Shown: piece after piece, positions 1-6,785 of the stretch
Numbering within the stretch: position 1 is the stretch's first letter
Layout of the letters: every line of letters begins with the position of its first letter
NCBI GenBank assembly: GCA_900546105.1
Contig: URBP01000028.1
Coordinates: 1 to 22,372, forward strand
Direction: 5' to 3'
DNA length: 22,372 nucleotides
Source: an uncultured Collinsella sp.
GTDB taxonomy: Bacteria; Actinomycetota; Coriobacteriia; Coriobacteriales; Coriobacteriaceae
Translations under genes and position numbers: made by a program
The notes under the pieces: model-generated
Seen by the model: the letters and a program-made list of their open reading frames with translations, nothing else
Told to the model about the DNA's origin: nothing
Databases searched by the model: none

Positions 1-129
1 GGTGGGGCTCGAACCCGCGAGGGGGCGAGCGTTAAGCAAACGCGGAGCGTTTGTAGCGAGCCGGCGAGGGCGCCGGCAGGCGACCGAGGCCGGTGCGTAT
101 TTGCTGCGCAAATTCGCAGACGTCCCACC
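1..129 (+). other. Multi-hairpin structured element, possible ncRNA end
   Basis: Bases 1-8 (GGTGGGGC) pair with 122-129 (GTCCCACC), with one G-U pair at 7/123. Inside lie consecutive hairpins: 8-11/18-21, 37-43/47-53 (CAAACGC, loop GGA), 60-66/71-77 (GCCGGCG, loop AGGG), 83-86/91-94 and 99-104/108-113 (ATTTGC, loop TGC). The mispair at 7/123 is a wobble only in a + strand RNA, and a + strand terminator follows at 151, so + strand transcription is favoured. The reverse strand of bases 1-20 resembles a tRNA T-arm (GTTCGAG), but its stem has a C-A mismatch and no D or anticodon arm is convincing. It could be an unknown structured RNA, a palindromic repeat, or the remains of a tRNA running off the left edge. 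Confidence 0.35.
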
Positions 130-150
130 GCCCCTACCACGCATTGTTTA

Positions 151-187
151 CGAGCCCGTGTCCCCCGGAGACGCGGGCTCGTTTCTT
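151..187 (+). terminator. Rho-independent terminator
   Basis: A 12-bp stem (151-162 with 170-181, outer part CGAGCCCG/CGGGCTCG) with a 7-nt loop is followed by TTTCTT. The T159-G173 pair is a wobble only on the + strand, in agreement with the U-rich tail on that strand. It ends a + strand transcript coming from the left edge, either the structured element at 1-129 or a gene outside the window. Confidence 0.7.
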
Positions 188-207
188 GTGGATGCCGACA
201 CGGATGA

Positions 208-278
208 TAAGTTGCGGTGGAATAGTTCCTGTTTTGACTGGTTACCAGCTCATTTAAGAACTTTTTCACCGCAACTTA
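208..278. repeat. 71-bp palindromic element, copy 1
   Basis: Terminal inverted arms TAAGTTGCGGTG (208-219) and CACCGCAACTTA (267-278) are perfect over 12 bp, and continue as GAA/TTC past a bulged G. Inside are a second stem AGTTC (224-228)/GAACT (258-262) and a central palindrome CTGGTTACCAG (238-248). A second element of exactly the same length lies at 1778-1848 with the same ends but a different interior. The two copies bracket the ATPase gene. No clear target-site duplication is visible. Confidence 0.75.
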
Positions 279-290
279 GATTGGCACTCC

Positions 291-376
291 CACATTTTTC
301 GATGGAAAAACGTGGTTGTCTCGCACATTTTACGATGGAAAAACGTGGTTGTCTCGCACATTTTCCGATGGAAACG
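291..376 (+). repeat. 33-bp tandem repeat upstream of ATPase gene
   Basis: Two full units (291-323 and 324-356) and a partial third (from 357) begin CACATTTT and contain CGATGGAAAAACGTGG followed by TTGTCTCG. The first two differ at one base. Each full unit holds an imperfect inverted repeat, CAC-A-TTTTT against AAAAA-C-GTG, which looks like a DNA-binding dyad. The array ends about 13 bp before a TATACT -10 box, so an operator role, possibly autoregulatory, is plausible. There are no variable spacers, so it is not a CRISPR. Confidence 0.8.
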
Positions 377-388
377 CCCAAATGGTCT

Positions 389-394
389 TATACT
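389..394 (+). promoter_or_regulatory. Putative -10 box of the ATPase gene
   Basis: TATACT lies 24 bp before the ATG at 418, a normal distance for a short leader. No good -35 box is seen at the expected distance, where the sequence falls in the third tandem-repeat unit. That would fit a promoter whose activity depends on a protein bound to the repeat. Confidence 0.45.
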
Positions 395-417
395 AGCCGA
401 GAGGGTTGGGAGGCAAT

Positions 418-1704
418 ATGCAACGACAGCTTATGAGTGAACTTATCGCTTGGAAATCAAGGGCGAATCGCAAACCTCTCTTGCTTAAGGGAGCCCGCCA
501 GACAGGAAAGACTTGGCTTCTTAACGAATTCGCAAGCCAGCAGTATCGAAACGTCATTCGTTTTGACTTTATGCTCGAGCCGAGCACACGCTCGCTGTTC
601 GATGGGGACCTCGACCCCAAGCGCATCATCTCCCAGATAGAGCTCCTACGTGGCCAAACCGTAACGCCGACAGACACGCTCATCATCTTCGACGAGATCC
701 AAGAGGCGCCACGCGGGATCACCTCGCTCAAGTACTTCAACGAGCTTGCACCCGAATACCACATCGTAGCAGCCGGTTCCTATATGGGCCTCGCGCTCCG
801 ACGCGAAAACGAGTCATTTCCCGTCGGCAAAATCGACCAGCTCACCATGCGTCCCATGGGGTTTGCCGAGTTCGTTCGCGCCGTCGACGGCAACCCGCTC
901 GCCGACGCCATCCTTGCCGCAGACATGAACCTTCTAGCAAATGTCACCGAAAAGCTCGTGCACTTGCTCAAGGAATACCTTGTTGTCGGTGGTATGCCCG
1001 AAGTTGTCTCCGCTTTCGCCGAGACACGCGACTTCATTGAAGCCCGAAGGCTTCAGCAGCAAATCATCGAGGCTTACGAATCCGATTTTGGCAAACATGC
1101 ACCCGCCCGCATCGTCGAGCGTATGAGGTTGGTTTGGAAATCCCTTCCCGGCCAGCTTGCCAAGGAGAACAAGAAGTTTGTCTATGGCGCCCTTCGCCCC
1201 GGAGCGCGCGCACGCGATTTTGAGGAAAGCCTCCAGTGGCTCGTTCATAAGGTGCCACGTGTTTCCGCTCTAAAGGCACCGCTCTCGAGCTACGAAGACC
1301 TCTCGGGCTTCAAACTGTTCTGTATCGACACCGGCATCCTCGGAGCGCTCTCCGGTCTCTCTCCGGCCATCGTTCTTAACGGATCCGCTGTTTTTACCGA
1401 GTTCAAAGGTTCGCTGACCGAACAATACGTCGCGCAGGAGCTTTTGCTCCAGGACAAAACTCCCGTGTATTGGTCCTCTACCTCTGGCAATGCCGAAACC
1501 GACTTTGCCATCGACCATGCGGGAACCGTGCTTCCGCTTGAGGTCAAGGCGGCAGAGAACCTTAAAGCGAAGAGTCTGAAAATAGCCTGCGAAAAATTCA
1601 AACTCGAGCGTTGCGTGAGGAGCTCTCTGGCGGCATATAGAGACGAGGACACGCTCGTCAATATTCCGCTTTGGGAAATTGGGCGAATCGACAAACTGGC
1701 ATAA
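418..1704 (+). CDS. AAA-family ATPase with DUF4143 C-terminal domain
   Basis: A 428-residue protein of the AAA/DUF4143 type, common in bacterial and archaeal accessory genomes and of unknown cellular role. Walker A is GARQTGKT (residues 25-32) and Walker B LIIFDE (88-93). The C-terminal half carries the DUF4143 pattern: TEQYVAQELL, then ETDF (360-363) and EVK (375-377), a spacing reminiscent of PD-(D/E)XK nuclease folds, although catalysis is not established. The ATG at 418 is preceded by GGGAGG at 408-413; the in-frame TTG at 406 falls just before this site and is not used. The gene stands alone on the + strand, convergent with ppx/gppA, with a tandem repeat in its promoter and 71-bp palindromes on both sides. 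This setting and less GC-rich codon use suggest an acquired gene. Confidence 0.88.
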   Translation: MQRQLMSELIAWKSRANRKPLLLKGARQTGKTWLLNEFASQQYRNVIRFDFMLEPSTRSLFDGDLDPKRIISQIELLRGQTVTPTDTLIIFDEIQEAPRGITSLKYFNELAPEYHIVAAGSYMGLALRRENESFPVGKIDQLTMRPMGFAEFVRAVDGNPLADAILAADMNLLANVTEKLVHLLKEYLVVGGMPEVVSAFAETRDFIEARRLQQQIIEAYESDFGKHAPARIVERMRLVWKSLPGQLAKENKKFVYGALRPGARARDFEESLQWLVHKVPRVSALKAPLSSYEDLSGFKLFCIDTGILGALSGLSPAIVLNGSAVFTEFKGSLTEQYVAQELLLQDKTPVYWSSTSGNAETDFAIDHAGTVLPLEVKAAENLKAKSLKIACEKFKLERCVRSSLAAYRDEDTLVNIPLWEIGRIDKLA

Positions 1705-1730
1705 AGGCTGCGGAGGCGCTCAGCAAGGAC

Positions 1731-1774
1731 TGTCCCCAAGTGCCGGCAGAAAAGAAACGTCCCTAGGTGCCGGC
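1731..1774. repeat. Direct repeat with GTCCC and GTGCCGGC cores
   Basis: TGTCCCCAAGTGCCGGC (1731-1747) and CGTCCCTAGGTGCCGGC (1758-1774) differ at three positions. They lie just after the ATPase stop codon and before the second 71-bp element. The GTCCC core recurs in other gaps of this window (8492-8499 and 16966-17147). No function is visible. Confidence 0.6.
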
Positions 1775-1777
1775 TGT

Positions 1778-1848
1778 TGAGTTGCGGTGGAATAGGGACT
1801 GGTTGGGGCCCGAAAGGGCGATTTTAGTCCGCATTTCACCGCAACTTA
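1778..1848. repeat. 71-bp palindromic element, copy 2
   Basis: It has the same ends as the element at 208-278: AGTTGCGGTG (1780-1789) against CACCGCAACT (1837-1846), with the same bulged G and the shared GGAATAG. The interior differs but again pairs: GGACT (1796-1800) with AGTCC (1826-1830), and GCCC-GAAA-GGGC (1808-1819), a stem with a GNRA tetraloop. It lies between the convergent ATPase and ppx/gppA genes. No T-tract follows on either strand, so it is not a standard terminator. Confidence 0.75.
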
Positions 1849-1859
1849 TGAGGGGATGG

Positions 1860-2861
1860 TTAATGGGCGCTCAGGCTCGGGGTCCAGGCGATGGTGGGAG
1901 TCGCGCCGTCGAGAACCTCGTTGATGGTGGCGGCCATGCCGGCGAGGAGGCTGTTCTCGCTTACGGTGAGCGCATCGTAGCCACCGGCGCGCATGAGCTC
2001 GCGAATCACCACGGCGCCGGCCAGAATCACGCCCGCGCGCTTGGGCTGCACGCCTGGCAACGCGGCAATGCTCTCCACGTCCAGCGTGGACATGCGCTCG
2101 ATAGCGGCAGAAATCTGCTCCATCGAAAGCTCGCGCAGGTGCACAAAGCTCGAGTCGTACGGCTCCAGTTCGTGGACCAGCGCCACGAGCGTAGTGACGG
2201 TACCGCCCACCGCGACCAGGCGCTCTGCACGCTCATAATTGCTCGGCAGGCCCTCAAAATAGGCGGAGAACTGCTCGCCCGCCCACGCGGCGGCAACCGC
2301 GAGCTCGCCGTCCGCGGGCGGCAACGCAGAGAAAAAGCGCTCCGTCACGCGACGGCAACCGATGTCCAGCGAGCGCGTTCCCTCCAGCGCAAAGACGCCG
2401 CGCTCCGGAGCGTATACGCCCGTCGCGAGTTCCGTGGACCCGCCGCCCGAATCCGCGACGATGATGCGCTCGCCGGCAAAGTCGTGCGCCACGCCAAAAA
2501 ACGTCAGGCGCGCCTCGACCTCGCCCGGAATCACCTGTGGTTTGAGCCCCAACTCGCGCAGGCCGTCCAGCAGCAGCGCGGCATTGGACGCATCGCGCGC
2601 GGCACTCGTGCACGTGGTGCAGACGCACACGGCCCCAAAGGCACGGGCCTCGTCCACAAACATGCGGCACGCAGCGAGCACACGCTCGACAGCCGCCTCG
2701 CAGAAGCGCCCCGTCGCGTCCACGCCCTCGCCCAGGTCGGTAATCTCGGTATGCTTGGACGATTCCACAATCGCTCCGCCCTCGACCTGGGCCAACACCA
2801 GTCGCGACGACACCGTTCCCAGGTCGATCGCGGCCACCTTATAGCGTTTGCAATTTGTCAT
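1860..2861 (-). CDS. Ppx/GppA-family phosphatase
   Basis: A 333-residue cytoplasmic ASKHA-fold enzyme of the exopolyphosphatase/pppGpp phosphohydrolase family, which hydrolyses polyphosphate and/or the pentaphosphate alarmone; the sequence does not decide which. Phosphate-binding motifs are visible: IDLGT (12-16), CTSAARDA (84-91), the EVEAR region with the likely catalytic Glu116, and DSGGGSTE (137-144). The length matches short actinobacterial forms without the C-terminal HD-like domain of E. coli Ppx. The ATG is preceded by GGAGGGG. The gene begins 20 bp after the divIC-like gene and is very likely co-transcribed with it, a pairing seen in other Actinobacteria. Confidence 0.9.
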   Translation of the reverse strand: MTNCKRYKVAAIDLGTVSSRLVLAQVEGGAIVESSKHTEITDLGEGVDATGRFCEAAVERVLAACRMFVDEARAFGAVCVCTTCTSAARDASNAALLLDGLRELGLKPQVIPGEVEARLTFFGVAHDFAGERIIVADSGGGSTELATGVYAPERGVFALEGTRSLDIGCRRVTERFFSALPPADGELAVAAAWAGEQFSAYFEGLPSNYERAERLVAVGGTVTTLVALVHELEPYDSSFVHLRELSMEQISAAIERMSTLDVESIAALPGVQPKRAGVILAGAVVIRELMRAGGYDALTVSENSLLAGMAATINEVLDGATPTIAWTPSLSAH

Positions 2862-2881
2862 TGCGGGCTCCCCTCCGGGCG

Positions 2882-3643
2882 CTATTTGCCGTTGGACACG
2901 ACCGTCTGGCCCTCGACGCCGTTAAACCCAAACAGCATGTCGAGCGCCTGGATGTACCACGGCGCGTCCTTGCCGACTTCTTCGATTTCCTTGGCCACTT
3001 CGCTGGCCTTCTTGGCGTTTGAGGACTTTTTGCTCGACGACGAGTCCGAATCGTCGTCCAAGCCTAGCACGTCAATCTTCTTCTCGCCGGGCATCACCAG
3101 GCCCAGGTCCTCGGACGCCGCGTCCTTGATACCCTCCTCCGAGAGCAGCTTGTCGACGCTTTTTTGCAGCCCATCATTGTATTGCTGGCGAATCTCGACC
3201 TGCTTGGCCAAGATATCGCTCGAACGCTTTGCCACGTACAGGTCGCGCACGGGGAAATACAGGCTCACGAGCGCCAGCGCCACCACGATACCGATAAACA
3301 GCGGACGCAGAGAGCCATGCGTAAAGTCATAGATCGCCTTGACCACCGCGTTGTCGTTGGCGTAGCGCATAAAGTCCGAGCCCGAAAAACGGTTCGAGGG
3401 CCTGCTCGATTTGTCGTGTGCCTGAGTCGAGGGACGCGACGTATGCGACGAACGTGCCGGGCGCACCGGTCCATCTGTCGAAGTATTCACTTGAGCATTG
3501 GGGCGCGAGGTACTTGTCGGGCGCTGCGCGGGGCGGTCGACGCCGGCGTAGGCGGACCCACCGAGCTGCACCGTGCGCGCACGGCGAGGCGACGGCTCGC
3601 GCGAACCGGCGGAATAGTACCTGTTGTCGTAAATCTGATCCAT
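2882..3643 (-). CDS. DivIC/FtsB-like septum formation initiator protein
   Basis: A 253-residue single-pass membrane protein. Residues 1-90 are a basic, Ser/Thr/Pro/Arg-rich, probably disordered cytoplasmic tail. A transmembrane helix spans about 114-131, followed by a coiled-coil-like stretch (132-172) and the family pattern LLSEEGIKDAASEDLGLVMPGE. The C-terminal part is acidic and Ser-rich (about 195-205). FtsB/DivIC proteins join FtsL and FtsQ/DivIB in the divisome. The open frame extends further upstream, but the eno terminator (3735-3766) and an extended -10 box (3687-3695) lie in that extension, so the ATG at 3643 (MDQIYD) is preferred; its ribosome binding site (AAGGCG) is weak. Confidence 0.8.
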   Translation of the reverse strand: MDQIYDNRYYSAGSREPSPRRARTVQLGGSAYAGVDRPAQRPTSTSRPNAQVNTSTDGPVRPARSSHTSRPSTQAHDKSSRPSNRFSGSDFMRYANDNAVVKAIYDFTHGSLRPLFIGIVVALALVSLYFPVRDLYVAKRSSDILAKQVEIRQQYNDGLQKSVDKLLSEEGIKDAASEDLGLVMPGEKKIDVLGLDDDSDSSSSKKSSNAKKASEVAKEIEEVGKDAPWYIQALDMLFGFNGVEGQTVVSNGK

Positions 3644-3686
3644 GTGCGCCTTGTGCGGTTGAGGTTTGTTTGCGCTAAGTCCTTTA

Positions 3687-3695
3687 GTTATAGCA
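3687..3695 (-). promoter_or_regulatory. Extended -10 promoter for divIC-ppx/gppA
   Basis: Read on the - strand the sequence is TGC-TATAAC, a good extended -10, 44 bp before the chosen ATG at 3643. No clear -35 is seen, as expected for this promoter type. It sits just after the eno terminator, which supports independent transcription of divIC and ppx/gppA. Confidence 0.5.
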
Positions 3696-3734
3696 CGAGC
3701 GCCTGCACCGCCTTCGCCAGCCTTTGCTCGACAT

Positions 3735-3766
3735 AAAAAAGGCGCTGAGCCGTATGGCCCAGCGCC
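3735..3766 (-). terminator. Rho-independent terminator of eno
   Basis: GGCGCTG (3741-3747) pairs with CAGCGCC (3760-3766), continued by GCC/GGC past a mismatch, with a GTAT loop. Six A residues at 3735-3740 give a U6 tail on the - strand. It lies about 70 bp after the eno stop codon. Confidence 0.85.
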
Positions 3767-3838
3767 CATGGCGCTTTGCAGCATCCAGTCAAGGCGGGAC
3801 GGAACCGAGTCAGCCTCCCCCTCGCCAAATTCGCCCGT

Positions 3839-5128
3839 TTAGCGAATGTTGTAGAACGCGGTCTTACCGGCGTAGCGCGCGCTGCCCTCGAGCTCGTCCT
3901 CGATGCGAATGAGCTGGTTGTACTTGGCGATACGGTCGCTGCGGCACGGGGCGCCCGACTTGATCTGGCCGGCATTGACGCCCACGACCAGGTCGGCGAT
4001 CGTGGAATCCTCGGTCTCGCCGGAGCGGTGACTCACGATGCAGGCGTAACCGGCCTCCTTGGCGGTCTCGATGGCCTCAAGCGACTCGGTGAGCGTGCCG
4101 ATCTGATTGACCTTGACCAGGATCGCGTTGGCGGCACCCAGCTCGATGCCCTTCTTAAGGCGCTCGGTGTTGGTGACGAACAGGTCGTCGCCCACCAGCT
4201 GCACCTTGTTGCCAATGCGACGGGTGAGCTCAACCCAGCCGTCCCAGTCCTCCTCGGCCATGCCGTCCTCGATGGAGATGATGGGATAGGTGTCGACGAG
4301 CTTCTCCCAGTAATCAACCATCTGGGCACTCGTGTACTCCACGCCCTCGCCCTTGAGCTCGTACATGCCGGTCTCGGCGTTGTAGAACTCGGTCGAGGCC
4401 GGGTCCATGGCGTACATGAAGTCGACGCCGGGCTTAAAGCCAGCCTTCTCGACGGCCTTGGTGATGTACTCGAACGGCTCGGCATTGGTCTTGAGGTTGG
4501 GCGCAAAGCCACCCTCGTCGCCCACGCCGCCGCCCAGGCCGGCCTCGTGCAGCACACCCTTGAGGGTGTGGTAGACCTCGGCGCACCAACGCAGGCCCTC
4601 GGCAAGGCTCGGGGCGCCCACCGGCATGATCATGAACTCCTGGAAGTCGACGTTATTGTCGGCATGCACGCCGCCGTTGAGAATGTTCATCATAGGTGTG
4701 GGCAGCAGGTGGGCGTTGACGCCACCCAGATACTGGTACAGCGAAAGACCCGCCGACTCGGCAGCGGCGCGGGCAACTGCCAGCGACACACCCAGAATGG
4801 CGTTGGCACCGAGATTGGTCTTGTTGGGGGTACCGTCCGCGGCAATCAGCGCGGCATCGACGGCGCGCTGGTCGAAGGCGTCGAGGCCCACGACGGCGTT
4901 AGCGCACTCGTTATTGACGTGCTCGACGGCCTGCGAGACGCCCTTGCCCAGGTAGCGACCCTTGTCGCCATCGCGCAGCTCGCAGGCCTCAAAGGCGCCG
5001 GTCGAAGCGCCCGAAGGCACCATCGCGCGGCCGAAGCTGCCGTCCTCGAGCACGACCTCGACCTCGACGGTGGGGTTGCCGCGGCTGTCGAGTACCTCGC
5101 GACCGTAGACATCCAAAATATCGCTCAT
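3839..5128 (-). CDS. eno: Enolase (phosphopyruvate hydratase)
   Basis: A 429-residue glycolytic enzyme converting 2-phosphoglycerate to phosphoenolpyruvate, of the normal family length. The N-terminal signature GREVLDSRGNPTVEVEV is present. GDEGGFAPN (203-211) contains the catalytic acid Glu205. Further on are the metal-binding SIEDGMAEEDWDGW region, GDDLFVTN, LVKVNQIGTL with the catalytic lysine, and SHRSGETED. The ATG is preceded by GAGGGAG. It is monocistronic: it has its own terminator at 3735-3766, and the upstream mazG gene ends in another terminator. Confidence 0.97.
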   Translation of the reverse strand: MSDILDVYGREVLDSRGNPTVEVEVVLEDGSFGRAMVPSGASTGAFEACELRDGDKGRYLGKGVSQAVEHVNNECANAVVGLDAFDQRAVDAALIAADGTPNKTNLGANAILGVSLAVARAAAESAGLSLYQYLGGVNAHLLPTPMMNILNGGVHADNNVDFQEFMIMPVGAPSLAEGLRWCAEVYHTLKGVLHEAGLGGGVGDEGGFAPNLKTNAEPFEYITKAVEKAGFKPGVDFMYAMDPASTEFYNAETGMYELKGEGVEYTSAQMVDYWEKLVDTYPIISIEDGMAEEDWDGWVELTRRIGNKVQLVGDDLFVTNTERLKKGIELGAANAILVKVNQIGTLTESLEAIETAKEAGYACIVSHRSGETEDSTIADLVVGVNAGQIKSGAPCRSDRIAKYNQLIRIEDELEGSARYAGKTAFYNIR

Positions 5129-5204
5129 GTTGTCTCCCTCTCACTTGGAAACGGGTTGAATGCTTGGCGACACGGCTTGCACGCTACAGTGGCGCGCAGG
5201 TTCA

Positions 5205-5260
5205 TAAGTTAGCCTTATCGCACTTTTTGCATTATGCCCTAAGTTAGCCAAGGGATACAA
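5205..5260 (-). promoter_or_regulatory. Putative eno promoter with paired 10-bp direct repeats
   Basis: On the - strand TTGTAT (5255-5260) and CATAAT (5231-5236) are spaced 18 bp, a plausible -35/-10 pair. GGCTAACTTA occurs twice in direct orientation (5240-5249, between the boxes, and 5205-5214, near the transcription start), 35 bp apart. The copies could bind a regulator that overlaps RNA polymerase. The regulator is unknown and the promoter assignment is by eye. Confidence 0.4.
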
Positions 5261-5268
5261 TCTTTTTG

Positions 5269-5310
5269 AAAAATAATGGGGGCGATGAGAAAGTCCGTCC
5301 CGTCGCCCCC
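5269..5310 (-). terminator. Rho-independent terminator of the yfcE-mazG unit
   Basis: GGGGGCGA (5278-5285) pairs with TCGCCCCC (5303-5310). On the - strand the stem is followed by ATTATTTTTC, a U-rich tail (A-run at 5269-5273 on the + strand). It begins 7 bp after the mazG stop codon. Confidence 0.75.
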
Positions 5311-5316
5311 GCAGTC

Positions 5317-6177
5317 TTACTCCTCTGCCTTTGCGGCATCCCAGAGGTCATTGAGGCCGTGGGTCGAAAGCTCGGCCAGATCCACGTGGGCGTCGGCCGC
5401 CATCTGCTCCATCGCGGCCCAGCGGCGGCGGAACTTTGCCGTGCTGGCACGCAGGGCGCTCTCGGCGTCGATTCCCTCCTTGCGCGCAACGTTGACCAGA
5501 GCAAAGAGCAGGTCGCCAAACTCCATCTCGCGCTCGGGCGAGCCGGGAGCCTCGGCCTCAAACTCGGCACGCTCCTCAGCAACCTCGTCCCACACGTCCT
5601 GGACCGTCTCCCACTCAAAGCCCACGGCAGCCGCCTTGCGCGACACCTTCTGAGCCTGCATCAGCGCCGGCAGGTGCGTGGGCACGCCGTCGAGCAGACC
5701 CTCGGGCGCAGCCTCGCCTGCCGCCACGGCCTGGTCTTTGGCGGCCTTCTCGGCAAGCTTGACCTCGTCCCAAATCTTGAGCACCTCGTCGGAGCTCTCG
5801 GCATCCGCATCGCCAAACACGTGCGGGTGACGACGGATGAGCTTGGCGTCGATATCGCGCGCCACATCGGCAAGCGTAAACTCACCGGCATCCGCCGCAA
5901 TCTGCGCATGCAGCACCACCTGCATGAGCACATCGCCCAGCTCCTCGCGCAGATGCGCCACGTCGTCCGCCTCAATGCAATCGAGCGCCTCGTAGGCTTC
6001 CTCGATCATGTTCTTGCCAATGCTCTGATGCGTCTGCTCGCGGTCCCACGGGCAGCCATCGGGCTGACGCAGGCGCCAGATGGTCTGCACCAGATGCTGC
6101 AGCTCGGCCGACGCGTCGACCAGCGTGGACAGGTCGCGCGAACCCTCGGCATTTTGCTGAGCCATATGCTCGGCCAT
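5317..6177 (-). CDS. mazG: MazG nucleoside triphosphate pyrophosphohydrolase
   Basis: A 286-residue cytoplasmic all-alpha NTP pyrophosphohydrolase that hydrolyses (d)NTPs to monophosphates and PPi (house-cleaning). Two MazG domains are visible, as in E. coli MazG. The N-terminal one carries CPWDREQTHQSI, EEAYEALD and REELGDVLMQVVLHAQIA with the metal-binding E-E-x-x-E/E-x-x-D pattern; the second carries DEVAEERAEFEAE and EFGDLLFALVNVARKEGID. The frame is open 36 codons further upstream, but the ATG at 6177 has a strong site (GGAGGAGGAG) and lies 2 bp after the stop of the phosphoesterase gene, so translation is probably coupled. Confidence 0.92.
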   Translation of the reverse strand: MAEHMAQQNAEGSRDLSTLVDASAELQHLVQTIWRLRQPDGCPWDREQTHQSIGKNMIEEAYEALDCIEADDVAHLREELGDVLMQVVLHAQIAADAGEFTLADVARDIDAKLIRRHPHVFGDADAESSDEVLKIWDEVKLAEKAAKDQAVAAGEAAPEGLLDGVPTHLPALMQAQKVSRKAAAVGFEWETVQDVWDEVAEERAEFEAEAPGSPEREMEFGDLLFALVNVARKEGIDAESALRASTAKFRRRWAAMEQMAADAHVDLAELSTHGLNDLWDAAKAEE

Positions 6178-6179
6178 GG

Positions 6180-6728
6180 TTACTCCTCCTCCAGGATCAC
6201 GTGACGGAACGCGCCGCTCTCGTAGATGCCGTAGCTGTGCGCACCATCCTTGGGAATGCTCACGCTGCCGGGGTTGAAGAGCCACAGGCCCGGGTGCGCG
6301 GCGCTTGCCTCGTTAACCTTGATGTGCGTGTGGCCGTAGACGAGCGCGGAGCCCTCGGGCAGCGCGGGCGCGTGGTCGACGCTGTTGTGCATGCCGGCGC
6401 CAAAGACGTGGCCGTGCGTCAGGAACAGCTCGCGACCGGTCTCGTCGAACAGCGTGGCGTAGTCCGCCATGACGGGAAAGTCGAGGACCATCTGGTCGAC
6501 CTCGGCGTCGCAGTTGCCGCGGACGGCGATAATGCGGTCGGCCAGGGCGTTGAGCAGCGGAATCACACGCTTGGGGGCGTAGTCGCGCGGCAGGTCGTTG
6601 CGCGGGCCGTGGTAGAGCAGGTCACCCAGCAGCACGATGCGGTCGGGCTGCTCGGATTCGATGGCGGCGACCAGGCGCTCGGTCCAGTATGCCGAGCCGT
6701 GGATGTCGGAGGCGATGAGGTATTTCAT
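6180..6728 (-). CDS. YfcE-like metallophosphoesterase
   Basis: A 182-residue calcineurin-like phosphoesterase of the YfcE (MJ0936) group, which hydrolyses phosphodiester model substrates; the natural substrate is unknown. Metal-binding motifs run in the usual order: SDIHG (8-12), LGDLLYHGPRN, VRGNCDAEVD, THGHVFG, and YGHTHIKV near the C-terminus, followed by LFNPGSVSIPKDG. The length is normal for the family. The ATG follows AAAGGA. It heads the two-gene unit with mazG. Confidence 0.88.
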   Translation of the reverse strand: MKYLIASDIHGSAYWTERLVAAIESEQPDRIVLLGDLLYHGPRNDLPRDYAPKRVIPLLNALADRIIAVRGNCDAEVDQMVLDFPVMADYATLFDETGRELFLTHGHVFGAGMHNSVDHAPALPEGSALVYGHTHIKVNEASAAHPGLWLFNPGSVSIPKDGAHSYGIYESGAFRHVILEEE

Positions 6729-6785
6729 GGGGAGTCCTTTCGGAGTGAGGCTGATGTGGCCGGGCGCGAGATGTCGCCGGCCGCG

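Noticed and set aside
1..90. tRNA gene on the - strand (T-arm-like GTTCGAG)
   Set aside because: The T-stem has a mismatch, the anticodon loop candidate lacks the invariant U33, and no D-arm can be drawn. Kept only as an alternative for the structured element.
291..376. CRISPR array
   Set aside because: The 33-bp units are directly adjacent, without spacers, and no cas genes are near.
2..436. Open frame of 144 codons on the + strand
   Set aside because: It runs through a cluster of palindromes, a terminator, the 71-bp element and the tandem repeat, and has low-complexity Arg/Ala-rich content; no ribosome binding site.
208..1848. Composite transposon or integron around the ATPase
   Set aside because: No transposase or integrase is present and no target duplication was found; only the bracketing repeats can be reported.
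3776..5212. 478-codon + strand open frame
   Set aside because: Antisense shadow of eno, with no recognisable domain.
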